From Afipia felis ATCC 53690 (GTDB lineage: Bacteria > Pseudomonadota > Alphaproteobacteria > Rhizobiales > Xanthobacteraceae): 64,000 nucleotides of DNA. Location of the stretch: NCBI RefSeq assembly GCF_000314735.2, contig NZ_KB375270.1:1550001-1614000 (forward strand), written 5' to 3'. The translations under genes and the position numbers were made by a program. The first letter of the stretch is position 1. Every line of letters starts with the position of its first letter. Shown one piece after another: positions 1 to 8,626 of the stretch. The notes under the pieces are model-generated. The model was not told the origin of the DNA. It saw only the letters and a list, made by a program, of their open reading frames with translations, and did no database searches.

Positions 1-992
1 ATCTCTCTCCGGAAATCCCGCATCAGGGCGCGAAGACCGAAATCGGCAAGATCTCCGCCACGCTTCAGGTATTCAAGGACGCGCTGATCGCCAAGAAGGC
101 CGCCGACATCGTCTCCGCTAACGAAGCAACCGCCAAGATGCAACGCGCCGAGACCGTCGACGGCGTCACCCGCAAGTTCGAGAGCATGATCGGCGAACTG
201 GTGGCGTCTCTCGCCTCTGCGTCCACCGAAATGGAATCGTCGGCCGGAACGCTGACCAAGGCGGCCGACGTCACCCAGCAGCTATCGACCTCAGCTGCCA
301 ATGGCTCGCGTACGGTGTCGGAAAGCATCCAGTCGACCGCAGCCGCGACCGAGGAGATCACCTCCTCCGTCGCTGAGATCGGCCGTCAGGTCATGGAATC
401 GAGCCGCGTGGCGCAGCGCGCCGTGCAGCAGGCCGAGAAGACCAACTCCAGCATCAGCGAATTGTCGGCGGCGGCCGCACGTATCGGTGACGTCGTCAAG
501 CTGATCACCGCGATCGCGGAGCAGACCAATCTGCTCGCACTCAACGCCACCATCGAGGCGGCGCGCGCCGGTGAAGCCGGTCGCGGGTTCGCGGTCGTGG
601 CTTCCGAGGTGAAGGCGCTCGCGTCACAGACCGCGAAGGCGACCGACGAAATCGGTGCGCAGATTGCCGGCATGCAGGCTGCGACCGACGACTCGGTGAC
701 CACCATCAAGGAGATCAGCGCGACAATCGACCAGATCTCGGAAATCTCCTCCGCCATCGCCGCCGCCGTCGAGGAACAGGGTGCGGCGACGCAGGAAATC
801 GCCCGCAACGTGCGTCAGGCCGCCGAGCTCTGCTCGCAGGTCGCCGTCAACATCGACGACGTCAGCCGCGGCAACAGCGAAACCGGCGCAGCCTCCTCGC
901 AGGTGTTCTCCGCCGCGCAGTCGCTGGCGCAGGAAAGCACCCGGCTGGAAGTCGAGGTGCAGGGCTTCATCAACCAGATCCGCGCCGCATAA
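1..992 (+). CDS. Methyl-accepting chemotaxis protein, C-terminal part (5' end outside window)
   Basis: The reading frame is open from the window edge, so the N-terminal sensor and membrane segments are missing. The first ~45 visible residues read as the end of a HAMP linker ([17 protein letters not shown]). The rest is a long coiled-coil signalling domain with the conserved hairpin tip, recognisable from [21 protein letters not shown] followed by [13 protein letters not shown]. This tip contacts CheA and CheW. The protein therefore controls the chemotaxis kinase from the cytoplasmic side of the inner membrane; the ligand cannot be inferred. No CheB/CheR-binding pentapeptide is seen at the C-terminus. 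A strong hairpin terminator follows directly, so it ends its transcript. Confidence 0.93.
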   Translation, partial: LSPEIPHQGAKTEIGKISATLQVFKDALIAKKAADIVSANEATAKMQRAETVDGVTRKFESMIGELVASLASASTEMESSAGTLTKAADVTQQLSTSAANGSRTVSESIQSTAAATEEITSSVAEIGRQVMESSRVAQRAVQQAEKTNSSISELSAAAARIGDVVKLITAIAEQTNLLALNATIEAARAGEAGRGFAVVASEVKALASQTAKATDEIGAQIAGMQAATDDSVTTIKEISATIDQISEISSAIAAAVEEQGAATQEIARNVRQAAELCSQVAVNIDDVSRGNSETGAASSQVFSAAQSLAQESTRLEVEVQGFINQIRAA

Positions 993-1013
993 AGCAGCAC
1001 GGAGCTTGCAAAC

Positions 1014-1042
1014 AAAACGGCGGCCGATCGGCCGCCGTTTTT
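1014..1042 (+). terminator. Rho-independent terminator after the chemotaxis receptor
   Basis: A perfect GC-rich inverted repeat (AAAACGGCGGCC / GGCCGCCGTTTT) with almost no loop is followed by TTATTTT. It starts 22 bases after the receptor stop codon and lies between two convergent genes, so it may serve both. Confidence 0.85.
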
Positions 1043-1061
1043 ATTTTGCTGTCAGCATTTC

Positions 1062-1595
1062 CTACTGACAGACGTTCACAGTCCTCGCATGCCAGCCGCT
1101 CCTCGTGTGGTAGCGCTGAAGCTGATAGCACTGGCTGTAATCGTTGTAGGCATAATCATCGCCGTAATAGTCGTCATCGTAGTAGGCGCTGTCATACGGC
1201 CAGTCGTCGTAATAGCCGCCATAGCCGTAACCGAAGGCGAACACCGGGACCCGACCATGATGGCCGTGGTGGCCATGCCAGTTGCCGCCCTGATTCCACT
1301 GACGGTAAATCATCGCATTGTTACTCGGCCCGTGGACTGCATTGCGCGTCATGCCGGGATTGACCGCCGCAAAGCTGTTACGCATCCCGCCGCCACTCGC
1401 GAAGCTGTTGAAGCCACCACCCCCGCCGCGCGCAAAGCCGCCACCGCCACCGAAGTGAGCACCGCCGCCGCCACCCATGTGGCCGCCACCGCCTCCACCA
1501 CCATGACCGCCGTGGCCCTGCGCCAGCGCAGCACCGGGATCGAACGCCGCCACCGCGGCGAGCAGCGCCGTTCCCATCAGAATTTTTCTGAACAT
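1062..1595 (-). CDS. Secreted Gly/His-rich protein of unknown function
   Basis: 177 residues. The start is set at the ATG preceded by GGTGGAGATCGACG; an upstream in-frame start lacks such a site. Residues 1-26 form a signal peptide (MFRKILMGTALLAAVAA... ending ALAQ). Residues ~27-75 are almost only Gly, with His, Met, Phe and Ala. A Tyr/Asp-rich stretch follows (~125-150) and a conserved-looking end with two Cys (QCYQLQRY...VNVC) that could form a disulfide outside the cytoplasm. It probably sits in the periplasm or at the cell surface; the His and Asp content could bind metal, but that is inference. Related low-complexity secreted proteins are common in Bradyrhizobiaceae and have no assigned role. 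Confidence 0.75.
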   Translation of the reverse strand: MFRKILMGTALLAAVAAFDPGAALAQGHGGHGGGGGGGHMGGGGGAHFGGGGGFARGGGGGFNSFASGGGMRNSFAAVNPGMTRNAVHGPSNNAMIYRQWNQGGNWHGHHGHHGRVPVFAFGYGYGGYYDDWPYDSAYYDDDYYGDDYAYNDYSQCYQLQRYHTRSGWHARTVNVCQ

Positions 1596-1704
1596 CGTCG
1601 ATCTCCACCTTCCGTAACCGTGGAGATAATGTGCCAAGCACCTTTTCTTTCCCGCGCGCGACGCAGAAAAGCATCAGTAATCCGTGAACAGGAACCGCGA
1701 AGAT

Positions 1705-2784
<1,080 letters not shown>

Positions 2785-2803
2785 GAGGTTAATCCGGGCC
2801 GCA

Positions 2804-2845
2804 TTCGCTACGTAATGTAGCGAATATCGCTACGTTTCGTAGCGA
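2804..2845. promoter_or_regulatory. Two tandem perfect palindromes, likely repressor operator pair in front of aroC
   Basis: Site 1 is TTCGCTAC-gtaat-GTAGCGAA (2804-2824) and site 2 is TCGCTACG-ttt-CGTAGCGA (2827-2845). Both have 8-bp perfect arms with the same CGCTAC/GTAGCG half-site. Their centres, at 2814 and 2836, are 22 bp apart, about two helical turns, which is the geometry of cooperative dimer binding. Half-site type and size resemble operators of TetR-family repressors; that assignment is inference. No TetR-type gene is in this window. Confidence 0.6.
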
Positions 2846-2909
2846 GAACTCGCGAGAATCGCAAATACGCAATCGCATCAGAGGAGAATAGACGCGTACA
2901 GCACCGGCC

Positions 2910-3509
2910 TTAACTATGTTTGGTGATCTTGCCGTCCTTGAAAACGTAGACCACACCCTGCTCGACATAGATCTCGGCGGCGTTGATGGGCGTCTCGACC
3001 TCCAGCGCGGCCATCAGCGCACGGCAGGAGCCGCCGTGCGAGACCGCGACGGTGTCTTGCAACAGTGAATCGTACCAGTCGCGCATCCGCAGCGCGACGG
3101 AGGCATAGCTTTCGCCGCCCGGCGGCGGGACGCCCCATTTGTCGGCCTGACGCTGCGCGAACAGTTCGGGATGAGATTGCTCCATCTCGATCAGGGTCGA
3201 ACCCTCCCAGTGGCCGTAGCCAACTTCACGCAGCCGATCGTCGAGTTCGTAACCGTGCGGTGGCACGCCGATCTCTCCGCGCACAAGCTCCATGGTCTGG
3301 CGCGCCCGGCCGAGCGGCGAGGACACGAACGGAATCCGCTCGGGATGATGAGAATCCGCGGCCAGAATTCCGGTCAACAATTCACCGGCACGAACTGCCT
3401 GTTCCTTCCCGAGCTCGTTCAGCGGAATGTCTTGCGTGCCCTGAAAGCGGCCGGTGGCATTCCATTCGGTCTGGCCATGACGGATGAAGTAGATGACGGG
3501 GTTGGGCAT
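2910..3509 (-). CDS. Histidine phosphatase family protein (phosphoglycerate mutase-like)
   Basis: 199 residues from the chosen ATG, which puts the catalytic motif at the usual distance from the N-terminus (FIRHGQTEWN, with the phospho-accepting His in RHG at ~9-11). Two earlier in-frame starts would add 9-45 residues with no family similarity. The second catalytic His is in VSHGGSCRAL, and the conserved Glu in the LREVGYGHWEG segment fits the branch that acts as a small-molecule phosphatase, not a glycolytic mutase. Substrate unknown. It lies between aroC and fabI on the same strand, an arrangement I associate with Bradyrhizobiaceae. Cytoplasmic. Confidence 0.88.
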   Translation of the reverse strand: MPNPVIYFIRHGQTEWNATGRFQGTQDIPLNELGKEQAVRAGELLTGILAADSHHPERIPFVSSPLGRARQTMELVRGEIGVPPHGYELDDRLREVGYGHWEGSTLIEMEQSHPELFAQRQADKWGVPPPGGESYASVALRMRDWYDSLLQDTVAVSHGGSCRALMAALEVETPINAAEIYVEQGVVYVFKDGKITKHS

Positions 3510-3655
3510 CGAAAGATCGGTTTCCAAAAAGGGCATCGCCGGGCATAGCCTGTCAAAAACGGGCGTGAACGCCCTTTTGCTCCGGCGATCCATCAAAGAT
3601 GATTTGTAAAGGATGGATGCACGAATCAAGTCCGCGCATGACATCCCGTTCCGGC

Positions 3656-4474
3656 TTATTCCTTCGCGAGCGAAATGTCCGGCGCATCCGGCCGCTTCAT
3701 ACCGACGACATTATAGCCGGAATCGACATGATGAATCTCGCCGGTAACACCGCGCGACAAGTCGGACAGCAGATACATCGCGCTGTCACCGACCTCCTCC
3801 TGCGTCACGGTCCGGCGCAGTGGTGAATTGTATTCGTTCCACTTCAGGATGTAGCGGAAATCGCCGATGCCCGATGCGGCAAGCGTCTTGATCGGCCCGG
3901 CGGAAATCGCGTTGACGCGGATGTTCTTCTCACCGAGGTCGGCGGCGAGATAGCGCACGCTCGCCTCGAGCGCGGCCTTCGCCACACCCATGACGTTGTA
4001 GTGCGGCATCCACTTCTCGGCGCCGTAATAGGACAGCGTCAGGATAGAGCCGCCCTCGGTCATCAGGTGTTCGGCGCGTTGGGCGATCGCGGTCAGCGAG
4101 TAGCAGGAGATCAGCATCGACTTCGAGAAGTTCGCTTCGCTCGTGTCGAGGTAGCGGCCGTCGAGTTCATCCTTGTCGGAAAACGCGATGGCATGGACGA
4201 CGAAATCGATCTTGCCCCATTGCTTCTTGGCCTCGGCGAACACGGCGTCGATGCTCGCGCCATCGGTCACGTCGCAATGGCCGAGCGTGATCGCGCCAAG
4301 CTCCTTGGCGAGCGGTTCGACGCGCTTCTTCAACGCGTCGCCCTGCCAGGTCAGCGCAAGCTCCGCGCCCTGGTCGCGGCAGGATTTGGCGATGCCGTAG
4401 GCAATCGAGCGATTGTTGGCGACGCCAAGGATAATCCCCCGCTTGCCGCGCATCAGGCCGATATTGTCCGCCAT
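3656..4474 (-). CDS. fabI: Enoyl-[acyl-carrier-protein] reductase (NADH)
   Basis: 272 residues from the ATG preceded by GGACAG; the longer open frame upstream is not FabI-like. It reduces trans-2-enoyl-ACP in the last step of each fatty acid elongation round. It is an atypical short-chain dehydrogenase: the nucleotide-binding loop reads GVANNRSIAYGIA (17-29), and the active site has Tyr159 and Lys166 spaced Y-x6-K (YNVMGVAK), as in FabI, instead of the Y-x3-K of classical SDRs. The C-terminal substrate loop (GPIKTLAASGI) is also typical. Many alphaproteobacteria have two FabI copies; only one is seen here. Confidence 0.95.
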   Translation of the reverse strand: MADNIGLMRGKRGIILGVANNRSIAYGIAKSCRDQGAELALTWQGDALKKRVEPLAKELGAITLGHCDVTDGASIDAVFAEAKKQWGKIDFVVHAIAFSDKDELDGRYLDTSEANFSKSMLISCYSLTAIAQRAEHLMTEGGSILTLSYYGAEKWMPHYNVMGVAKAALEASVRYLAADLGEKNIRVNAISAGPIKTLAASGIGDFRYILKWNEYNSPLRRTVTQEEVGDSAMYLLSDLSRGVTGEIHHVDSGYNVVGMKRPDAPDISLAKE

Positions 4475-4609
4475 GAAAGCTGTCCGTTTTGGCTGAAAAA
4501 ATGGAGGCCCGTCTTGGCATAGGCGGTCTGGCCGGGCAAGGCGGGAATCGGCCAGACTGGGGCACGGCTGGCGGTTCACGCCCACGCCTTCATTCCCGGC
4601 CGACGGGGC

Positions 4610-4637
4610 GGGAATAGACGTGTTTTCACGGTGTTAT
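4610..4637 (+). promoter_or_regulatory. Possible ECF-type promoter for the sigma/anti-sigma operon
   Basis: GGGAATA (4610-4616) resembles the GGAA-type -35 element used by many ECF sigma factors. CGGTGTTAT about 14-16 bases further resembles a GTT-containing -10. It lies ~70 bases before the sigma gene, where an autoregulated promoter would be expected. The match is short, and the assignment rests on position plus resemblance only. Confidence 0.3.
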
Positions 4638-4692
4638 AGCTGACAACGCAATTCTGCTGCCCGGCGAACCGCTTGCAGGCCCAAGACAGGTC

Positions 4693-4720
4693 CATGACCA
4701 GCTTCACATGACCAGCTTCC
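4693..4720 (+). repeat. 13-bp direct duplication of the sigma-factor start region, creating a 5-codon leader
   Basis: CATGACCAGCTTC occurs twice in tandem (4693-4705 and 4707-4719). The first copy opens a mini-frame, MTSFT-stop (4694-4711), whose TGA overlaps the ATG at 4708 as ATGA. The better ribosome-binding sequence (ACAGG) is in front of the first ATG; the second has none of its own, so sigma translation may be coupled to the leader. Confidence 0.6.
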
Positions 4721-5193
4721 GCGACAGCGTCGAAACCATGATCCCCGCGCTGCGCCGCTATGCGCGCGCCCTGACGCGCGACACCGATATGGCCGATGAC
4801 CTCGTGCAGGACACGCTGGTGCGGGCGCTGCGCTCGGAGAAATTGTTTCTGGGCGGCGACCTGCGTGCGTGGCTCTATACGATCCTGACAAACCTCAACC
4901 GCAACCGCCGCCGCTCGCTGGCGCGCCGGCCGGTTCTGACCGAGTTGCATGATACACCCGAGCCGTCCGGCACCGAGGCGGAGGGCCGCGACATCGCCCG
5001 CGCGCTTGCGACGCTGCCGGAAGAACAGCGCGCGGTTTTGCTTTTGGTCGCGCTGGAGGGCCTGAGCTATCGCGATGTGGCCGACATCCAGGGCGTGCCG
5101 ATGGGCACCGTGATGTCACGCCTCGCCCGCGCCCGCGCCCAGATCCGATCCATCCTTGAAGGCGAACGCCCCGTGCTTCGCCGCGTCAAATGA
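4708..5193 (+). CDS. RNA polymerase sigma factor, ECF family
   Basis: 161 residues with the two-domain layout of ECF sigma factors. Region 2 (~8-75) contains the core-binding and -10 recognition segment (DDLVQDTLVRAL, then LRAWLYTILTN). Region 4 (~105-155) has the helix-turn-helix YRDVADIQGVPMGTVMSRLARAR that reads the -35. The next gene, 22 bases downstream, is a membrane anti-sigma factor, so the sigma is presumably held inactive at the inner membrane until a signal releases it. Subgroup and regulon cannot be assigned from this window. The start lies in a tandem duplication (see the adjacent repeat); a start at 4694 is impossible because it hits a stop after five codons. Confidence 0.92.
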   Translation: MTSFRDSVETMIPALRRYARALTRDTDMADDLVQDTLVRALRSEKLFLGGDLRAWLYTILTNLNRNRRRSLARRPVLTELHDTPEPSGTEAEGRDIARALATLPEEQRAVLLLVALEGLSYRDVADIQGVPMGTVMSRLARARAQIRSILEGERPVLRRVK

Positions 5194-5215
5194 ACCTCGT
5201 GGAAAAGACACAGCA

Positions 5216-5989
5216 ATGATTCACGATACTCCCATCACCGAAGACGAACTCCACGCCTATGTGGACGGCGAACTGCCGCCCGAACGGCGTGAGGCCGTGG
5301 AAGCGTGGCTTAACGCGCACCCCGACGATGCTGCGCGAGTCTATCAGTGGCGCGTGATGAGCGACATGCTGCATGAGAAATATGACGGCGTTGTCGACGA
5401 GCCGATTCCCGCGCGCCTCAATCTCGACCGGCTCGATACCCGCCCGCGACAATGGATTTCTATGGCCGTCGCCGCAACGCTCGCTGCGTTCGTTATCGGC
5501 GGCGGCGCGGGCTATGCGCTGCGGGGCCTCACCGCGCAGCCGTCTGCCGTCGCGAGCCTCACCGGCGACGCGCTGGAGGCGCACCGGCTTTACGTGGTGG
5601 ATGTGCGTCATCCGGTCGAAATTCAGGCCAGCGAACGCGCCCATCTGCAGCAATGGCTGACCAATCGCTGCGGGTGGCAGGTGCGCGCGCCCGAACTCGA
5701 TGCGCAGGGACTGAAACTCGTCGGCGGACGGCTGCTCCCCGGCCCCACCGGTCCGGCTTCGTTCTTCATGTACGAGAATGCGGCGGGCGAGCGCTTCACG
5801 ATCTACGCCTCGCGCGCGACCGACGAGACCACCAACATGCGTTATGCGGCCAAGGATAAGGATGGCGCGATGTACTGGGCCGACAAGGGCGTCGGCTATG
5901 TGGTAGCGGGGCCGGTCGACAAGCAGAAGCTGACGCAGGTCGCACGTCTCGTGTTCGACCAGACGGACCCGGCGGGACAGAAGCTTTAA
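5216..5989 (+). CDS. Anti-sigma factor, single-pass membrane protein
   Basis: 257 residues from the ATG. The N-terminal ~50 residues (ITEDELHAYVDGELPPERR...) are the helical anti-sigma domain typical of partners of ECF sigma factors. No HxxxCxxC zinc motif is present, so it is not a ZAS-type redox sensor. A hydrophobic segment at ~80-102 crosses the inner membrane, leaving a C-terminal periplasmic domain of ~150 residues. That domain contains one Cys (TNRCGWQVRAPEL) and ends with VARLVFDQTD. The signal is unknown. The gene directly follows the sigma gene and forms an operon with it. A dispersed palindromic repeat begins 6 bases after its stop codon. Confidence 0.88.
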   Translation: MIHDTPITEDELHAYVDGELPPERREAVEAWLNAHPDDAARVYQWRVMSDMLHEKYDGVVDEPIPARLNLDRLDTRPRQWISMAVAATLAAFVIGGGAGYALRGLTAQPSAVASLTGDALEAHRLYVVDVRHPVEIQASERAHLQQWLTNRCGWQVRAPELDAQGLKLVGGRLLPGPTGPASFFMYENAAGERFTIYASRATDETTNMRYAAKDKDGAMYWADKGVGYVVAGPVDKQKLTQVARLVFDQTDPAGQKL

Positions 5990-5994
5990 TCAAA

Positions 5995-6073
5995 CGTCAT
6001 TGCGAGCACAGCGAAGCACTCCAGAAGTCTCAAAGCTGGATTGCTTCGTCGGCCCTGCCTCCTCGCAATGACG
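5995..6073. repeat. Dispersed palindromic repeat element (CGTCATTGCGAG type)
   Basis: The 79-bp element begins CGTCATTGCGAG and ends CTCGCAATGACG, a 12-bp perfect terminal inverted repeat. Inner complementary stretches (AGCGAAGCA...TCCAG and CTGGATTGCTTCGT) allow one long hairpin. Elements of this look are spread through intergenic regions of Bradyrhizobiaceae genomes. It sits between convergent genes and may terminate transcription. Only one copy is in this window. Confidence 0.75.
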
Positions 6074-6091
6074 ACGATTTAAATTAATTCG

Positions 6092-6442
6092 TCACGCCCC
6101 GTAATACTCACCGACGGACTTGGTGCCCGCTGCCCAATCCCATTCGGTGCCTGCCTCGTATTTCGGCCCGGCCTTCAACTTCTCGACCGGGATCATGATC
6201 TGATAGCCGCCAAGCTCGACGTTGTACTTCAGCGCAGGCCACGGCAGCGGATAATGCTCATCGCCGATGCCGAGAAAGCCACCGAAGCTCAGGACCGTAA
6301 ACGAAACGCGGCCGCTGACCTTCTCGATCATCACGCGCTCGATCACACCGATCTTTTCGCAATTGGCATCGAACACCGACGTACCCTGTACGCGGTCGCT
6401 CCCGATCAACGTCGATGTCGAACGGTTGAGGTCGGTCGGCAT
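6092..6442 (-). CDS. PRC-barrel domain protein
   Basis: 116 residues. The start is fixed by AAGGAG eight bases before an ATG; a TTG two codons upstream would be too close to that site. Residues ~12-85 form a PRC-barrel (LIGSDRVQGTSVFDANCEKIGVIERVM..., then SFGGFLGIGDEHYPLPW), a small beta-barrel found in ribosome maturation factors, photosynthetic reaction-centre subunits and many stress proteins. No membrane segment or signal peptide is seen. Stand-alone PRC-barrel proteins of this size are numerous in rhizobia; their function is not established. It appears to be transcribed alone. Confidence 0.85.
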   Translation of the reverse strand: MPTDLNRSTSTLIGSDRVQGTSVFDANCEKIGVIERVMIEKVSGRVSFTVLSFGGFLGIGDEHYPLPWPALKYNVELGGYQIMIPVEKLKAGPKYEAGTEWDWAAGTKSVGEYYGA

Positions 6443-6519
6443 GGCCAATACTCCTTGTCACAACAATGAGTTAATGCCCGCACCGGCAGCGTGGTTCCAA
6501 CCTCGTGGAGGTGACAAAA

Positions 6520-6555
6520 TGCATCATGGCCGGAGCAGGCTCCGGCCATGATGCA
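6520..6555 (-). terminator. 36-bp perfect palindrome, probable terminator of the gene at 6599
   Basis: Seventeen-base perfect arms (TGCATCATGGCCGGAGC and its complement) are separated by two bases. Read on the minus strand, the hairpin is followed by TTTTG, and it lies 43 bases after the stop of the small gene at 6599-6895. The T-run is short, so a second role as a protein-binding site is possible. Confidence 0.55.
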
Positions 6556-6598
6556 TCAATGACGATGACAAATTGCTGTTTTGCAGGCTGCACTCGTT

Positions 6599-6895
6599 TT
6601 AAGTGCTACGTCCCGCTTCGCGCTGAGCCGCGAGAAAATCGGACAACTTCTGCGCCTTGCTGCGCGTGTCCTTCACGGCCTTCGCTTTCGTCTTCTTCAC
6701 GACCGGCGGAGCGCTCGCGGCCTCCTCGGCTTCCTTCGCGAGGCGCAAGGCACGCAGCCTTTCCATGTTCTTTCGGACGGCAATTGCCTCGCGTTCGAAA
6801 TCGGCGAGCGCCTTGTCACCCTCGATGCGGGCGATGCGCTGCTTCTCCGCGCGGGCGATCTGTTCGGGAGTTTGGGATTTGGCTGTTTTGCTCAT
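6599..6895 (-). CDS. Small highly charged coiled-coil protein of unknown function
   Basis: 98 residues, mostly helical and charged. Residues ~8-60 are rich in Glu, Arg, Lys and Ala with heptad-like spacing (EQIARAEKQRIARIEGDKAL...), followed by a Lys-rich stretch (VVKKTKAKAVKDTRSKAQK) and a conserved-looking end (LSDFLAAQREAGRS). No signal peptide or membrane segment. The composition suggests nucleic-acid or ribosome association, but no domain is recognised and no function should be assigned. It is flanked upstream by the DnaJ-like gene on the same strand (85 bases) and downstream by a strong palindrome. Confidence 0.65.
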   Translation of the reverse strand: MSKTAKSQTPEQIARAEKQRIARIEGDKALADFEREAIAVRKNMERLRALRLAKEAEEAASAPPVVKKTKAKAVKDTRSKAQKLSDFLAAQREAGRST

Positions 6896-6980
6896 CCCTT
6901 GAATATAGGGAGGAACCCACAGGTTTCCACCCGTGGCGGGACGACAAAAGACTCATTTTTGCCTTTTTTGGAAAACGGCT

Positions 6981-7967
6981 TTAGCCGAGCCCGCTGCGCG
7001 GATTGTAGACGTGGCTGGTGCGCCACTTTTCCATCAACGCTTCAAGTTCCGCGTCGTTGCCATCCGGCAGCACGATACGAACCGTGACATAGAGATCGCC
7101 GCCGGCCCCCTTGGCCGGCAAACCCTTGCCCTTCAGCCGGAATGTGCGGCCGCTGGAGGTGTTCTTCGGAATCGTCAGTTCGACCGCGCCCTTCAGCGTC
7201 GGTACGCGCACCTTGCCGCCAAGCACCGCTTCATACAGCGTGACCGGCAACTCCACACGCAGATCGTTACCTTCAATCTTGAAGAACGGATGCGGCGCGA
7301 TGTTGATCGTCAGCAGCACATCACCGGGCGGATGACCGGGTGCAGTGTCGCCCTGCCCCTTCAACCGGATCTGTTGGCCTGACGTGACGCCTGCCGGAAT
7401 CTTGACGTTGAGTTCTTTGCCGTTTGGCAAACGAATGCGCTTGTTGGCGCCGTTTGCGGCTTCTTCCAGCGACACGCTCATTGTGGCCGCGACATCGAGA
7501 TCGACGCCGACACCGGAATCGAATTCAAAGCCGCCGCGGCCGCCGCGCGGACCTCCGCCCATGCCGGCAGCACCGGCGCGACCGCCGAACATGCTGGAGA
7601 GAATATCCTCGAAACTGTTCGCGCCTGCAGCGCCGCCGGGGCCACCGCCGGTGAAGGAGTATTCGAACCCACCGGGCCCCGCGCGCCCCTGAGCGCCGCG
7701 CGCACCGAACGGCGACCCTGCACCTTCGAAGCCTTGAAAACGTTGTTTGCCTTCGGCGTCGATCTCGCCACGGTCAAACTGCTTGCGCTTGGTCTCGTCG
7801 CCCAAAATCTCGTTCGCCGAATTGATCTCGGCAAAACGCGCCGCCGCTTTCGCGTCGTTCTTGTTGGCGTCGGGATGGTGTTTCTTGGCGAGCTTGCGAA
7901 ATGCGCTTTTGATCTCGGCAGCGCTTGCGCTTCGCTGCACCCCCAGGACCTCATAGGGGTCGCGCAT
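6981..7967 (-). CDS. DnaJ-type co-chaperone without zinc finger (CbpA-like)
   Basis: 328 residues; the start is supported by AAAGGAGAG eight bases upstream. The J-domain is at ~3-68 with the HPD motif at 31-33, which stimulates DnaK ATPase. A Gly/Phe/Ala-rich linker follows (~75-150). The C-terminal part (~165-328) has the two beta-sandwich substrate-binding subdomains (KRIRLPNGKELNVKIPAGV..., VELTIPKNTSSGRTFRLKGKG). The four CxxCxGxG repeats of DnaJ proper are absent, so this is a class II J-protein like CbpA. It delivers unfolded clients to DnaK in the cytoplasm. It is not in an operon with dnaK here. Confidence 0.93.
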   Translation of the reverse strand: MRDPYEVLGVQRSASAAEIKSAFRKLAKKHHPDANKNDAKAAARFAEINSANEILGDETKRKQFDRGEIDAEGKQRFQGFEGAGSPFGARGAQGRAGPGGFEYSFTGGGPGGAAGANSFEDILSSMFGGRAGAAGMGGGPRGGRGGFEFDSGVGVDLDVAATMSVSLEEAANGANKRIRLPNGKELNVKIPAGVTSGQQIRLKGQGDTAPGHPPGDVLLTINIAPHPFFKIEGNDLRVELPVTLYEAVLGGKVRVPTLKGAVELTIPKNTSSGRTFRLKGKGLPAKGAGGDLYVTVRIVLPDGNDAELEALMEKWRTSHVYNPRSGLG

Positions 7968-8050
7968 CCGTGGTCTCTCCTTTGAGCAATACGATCGGGC
8001 CGAACGGCCCGGTTATTAAATGGGAACGCTCCAGCCCCGTTGCAACCGTT

Positions 8051-8626
8051 TTATGACCGCTTCCAGGGCTTCATGTTACGGATTTCCCACGCCCCCGCGG
8101 TGGATTTGCAAGCTTCGCCCTGCAGCCAGCCCTCATTGGTGCCGCGGACATAGCTTGCGAGGAAATCCCGGCAGGTGCGGCCTCCCTCACCGGTATAGGC
8201 GGATGCCAAAGGTGTCACCGAACCGCGCGCGCCGGTCTGCGGATTTTCCCACGGCTGGCTCGCATCCTTGGTGCCGCGCGTCAGCACGTCAGAGGCGGCA
8301 TTGCGCGCAGCGGCGAGGTCACCGTCGGTCAGATTGGTGTCGTCTGTCAGACGGATCGGGACAATCGAGCCGGTGATGTCGTCGGCGGCCACCACAGGCG
8401 TTTCCTTCGCCTTGTCGCCCCCGAACATATCGCCGAGCCGGTAGCTGCATCCTGCCGCGCAAGTGCCGAATCCGGCCAATAGCACCACTACCGCGATCCG
8501 GCGGATCGGCGATATCCCCCCGCGACGGCATGCCGTATAAGGGGGATTGGGCGCGCAATCGAAAAGCGCGGTCGGACGCAACGCGGTACTCCAGACATGA
8601 ACGGTCCAGACAGCATCCAACAACAA
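8051..8626 (-). CDS. Putative surface lipoprotein, RT0821/Lpp0805-like (start uncertain)
   Basis: The lipoprotein signal is clear: a basic stretch, a hydrophobic run and a lipobox ([19 protein letters not shown]), so the mature protein begins at that Cys and is anchored in the membrane. The C-terminal ~60 residues ([34 protein letters not shown]) resemble the end of 17-kDa-antigen-type surface proteins. No ATG lies close to the signal sequence. The only in-frame ATG is at 8626, which leaves ~36 extra N-terminal residues and makes the gene overlap divergent pdxH by 30 bases. A TTG near 8588 is another possibility. A start nearer 8510 through a rare codon cannot be excluded. Confidence 0.7.
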   Translation of the reverse strand: MLLDAVWTVHVWSTALRPTALFDCAPNPPYTACRRGGISPIRRIAVVVLLAGFGTCAAGCSYRLGDMFGGDKAKETPVVAADDITGSIVPIRLTDDTNLTDGDLAAARNAASDVLTRGTKDASQPWENPQTGARGSVTPLASAYTGEGGRTCRDFLASYVRGTNEGWLQGEACKSTAGAWEIRNMKPWKRS

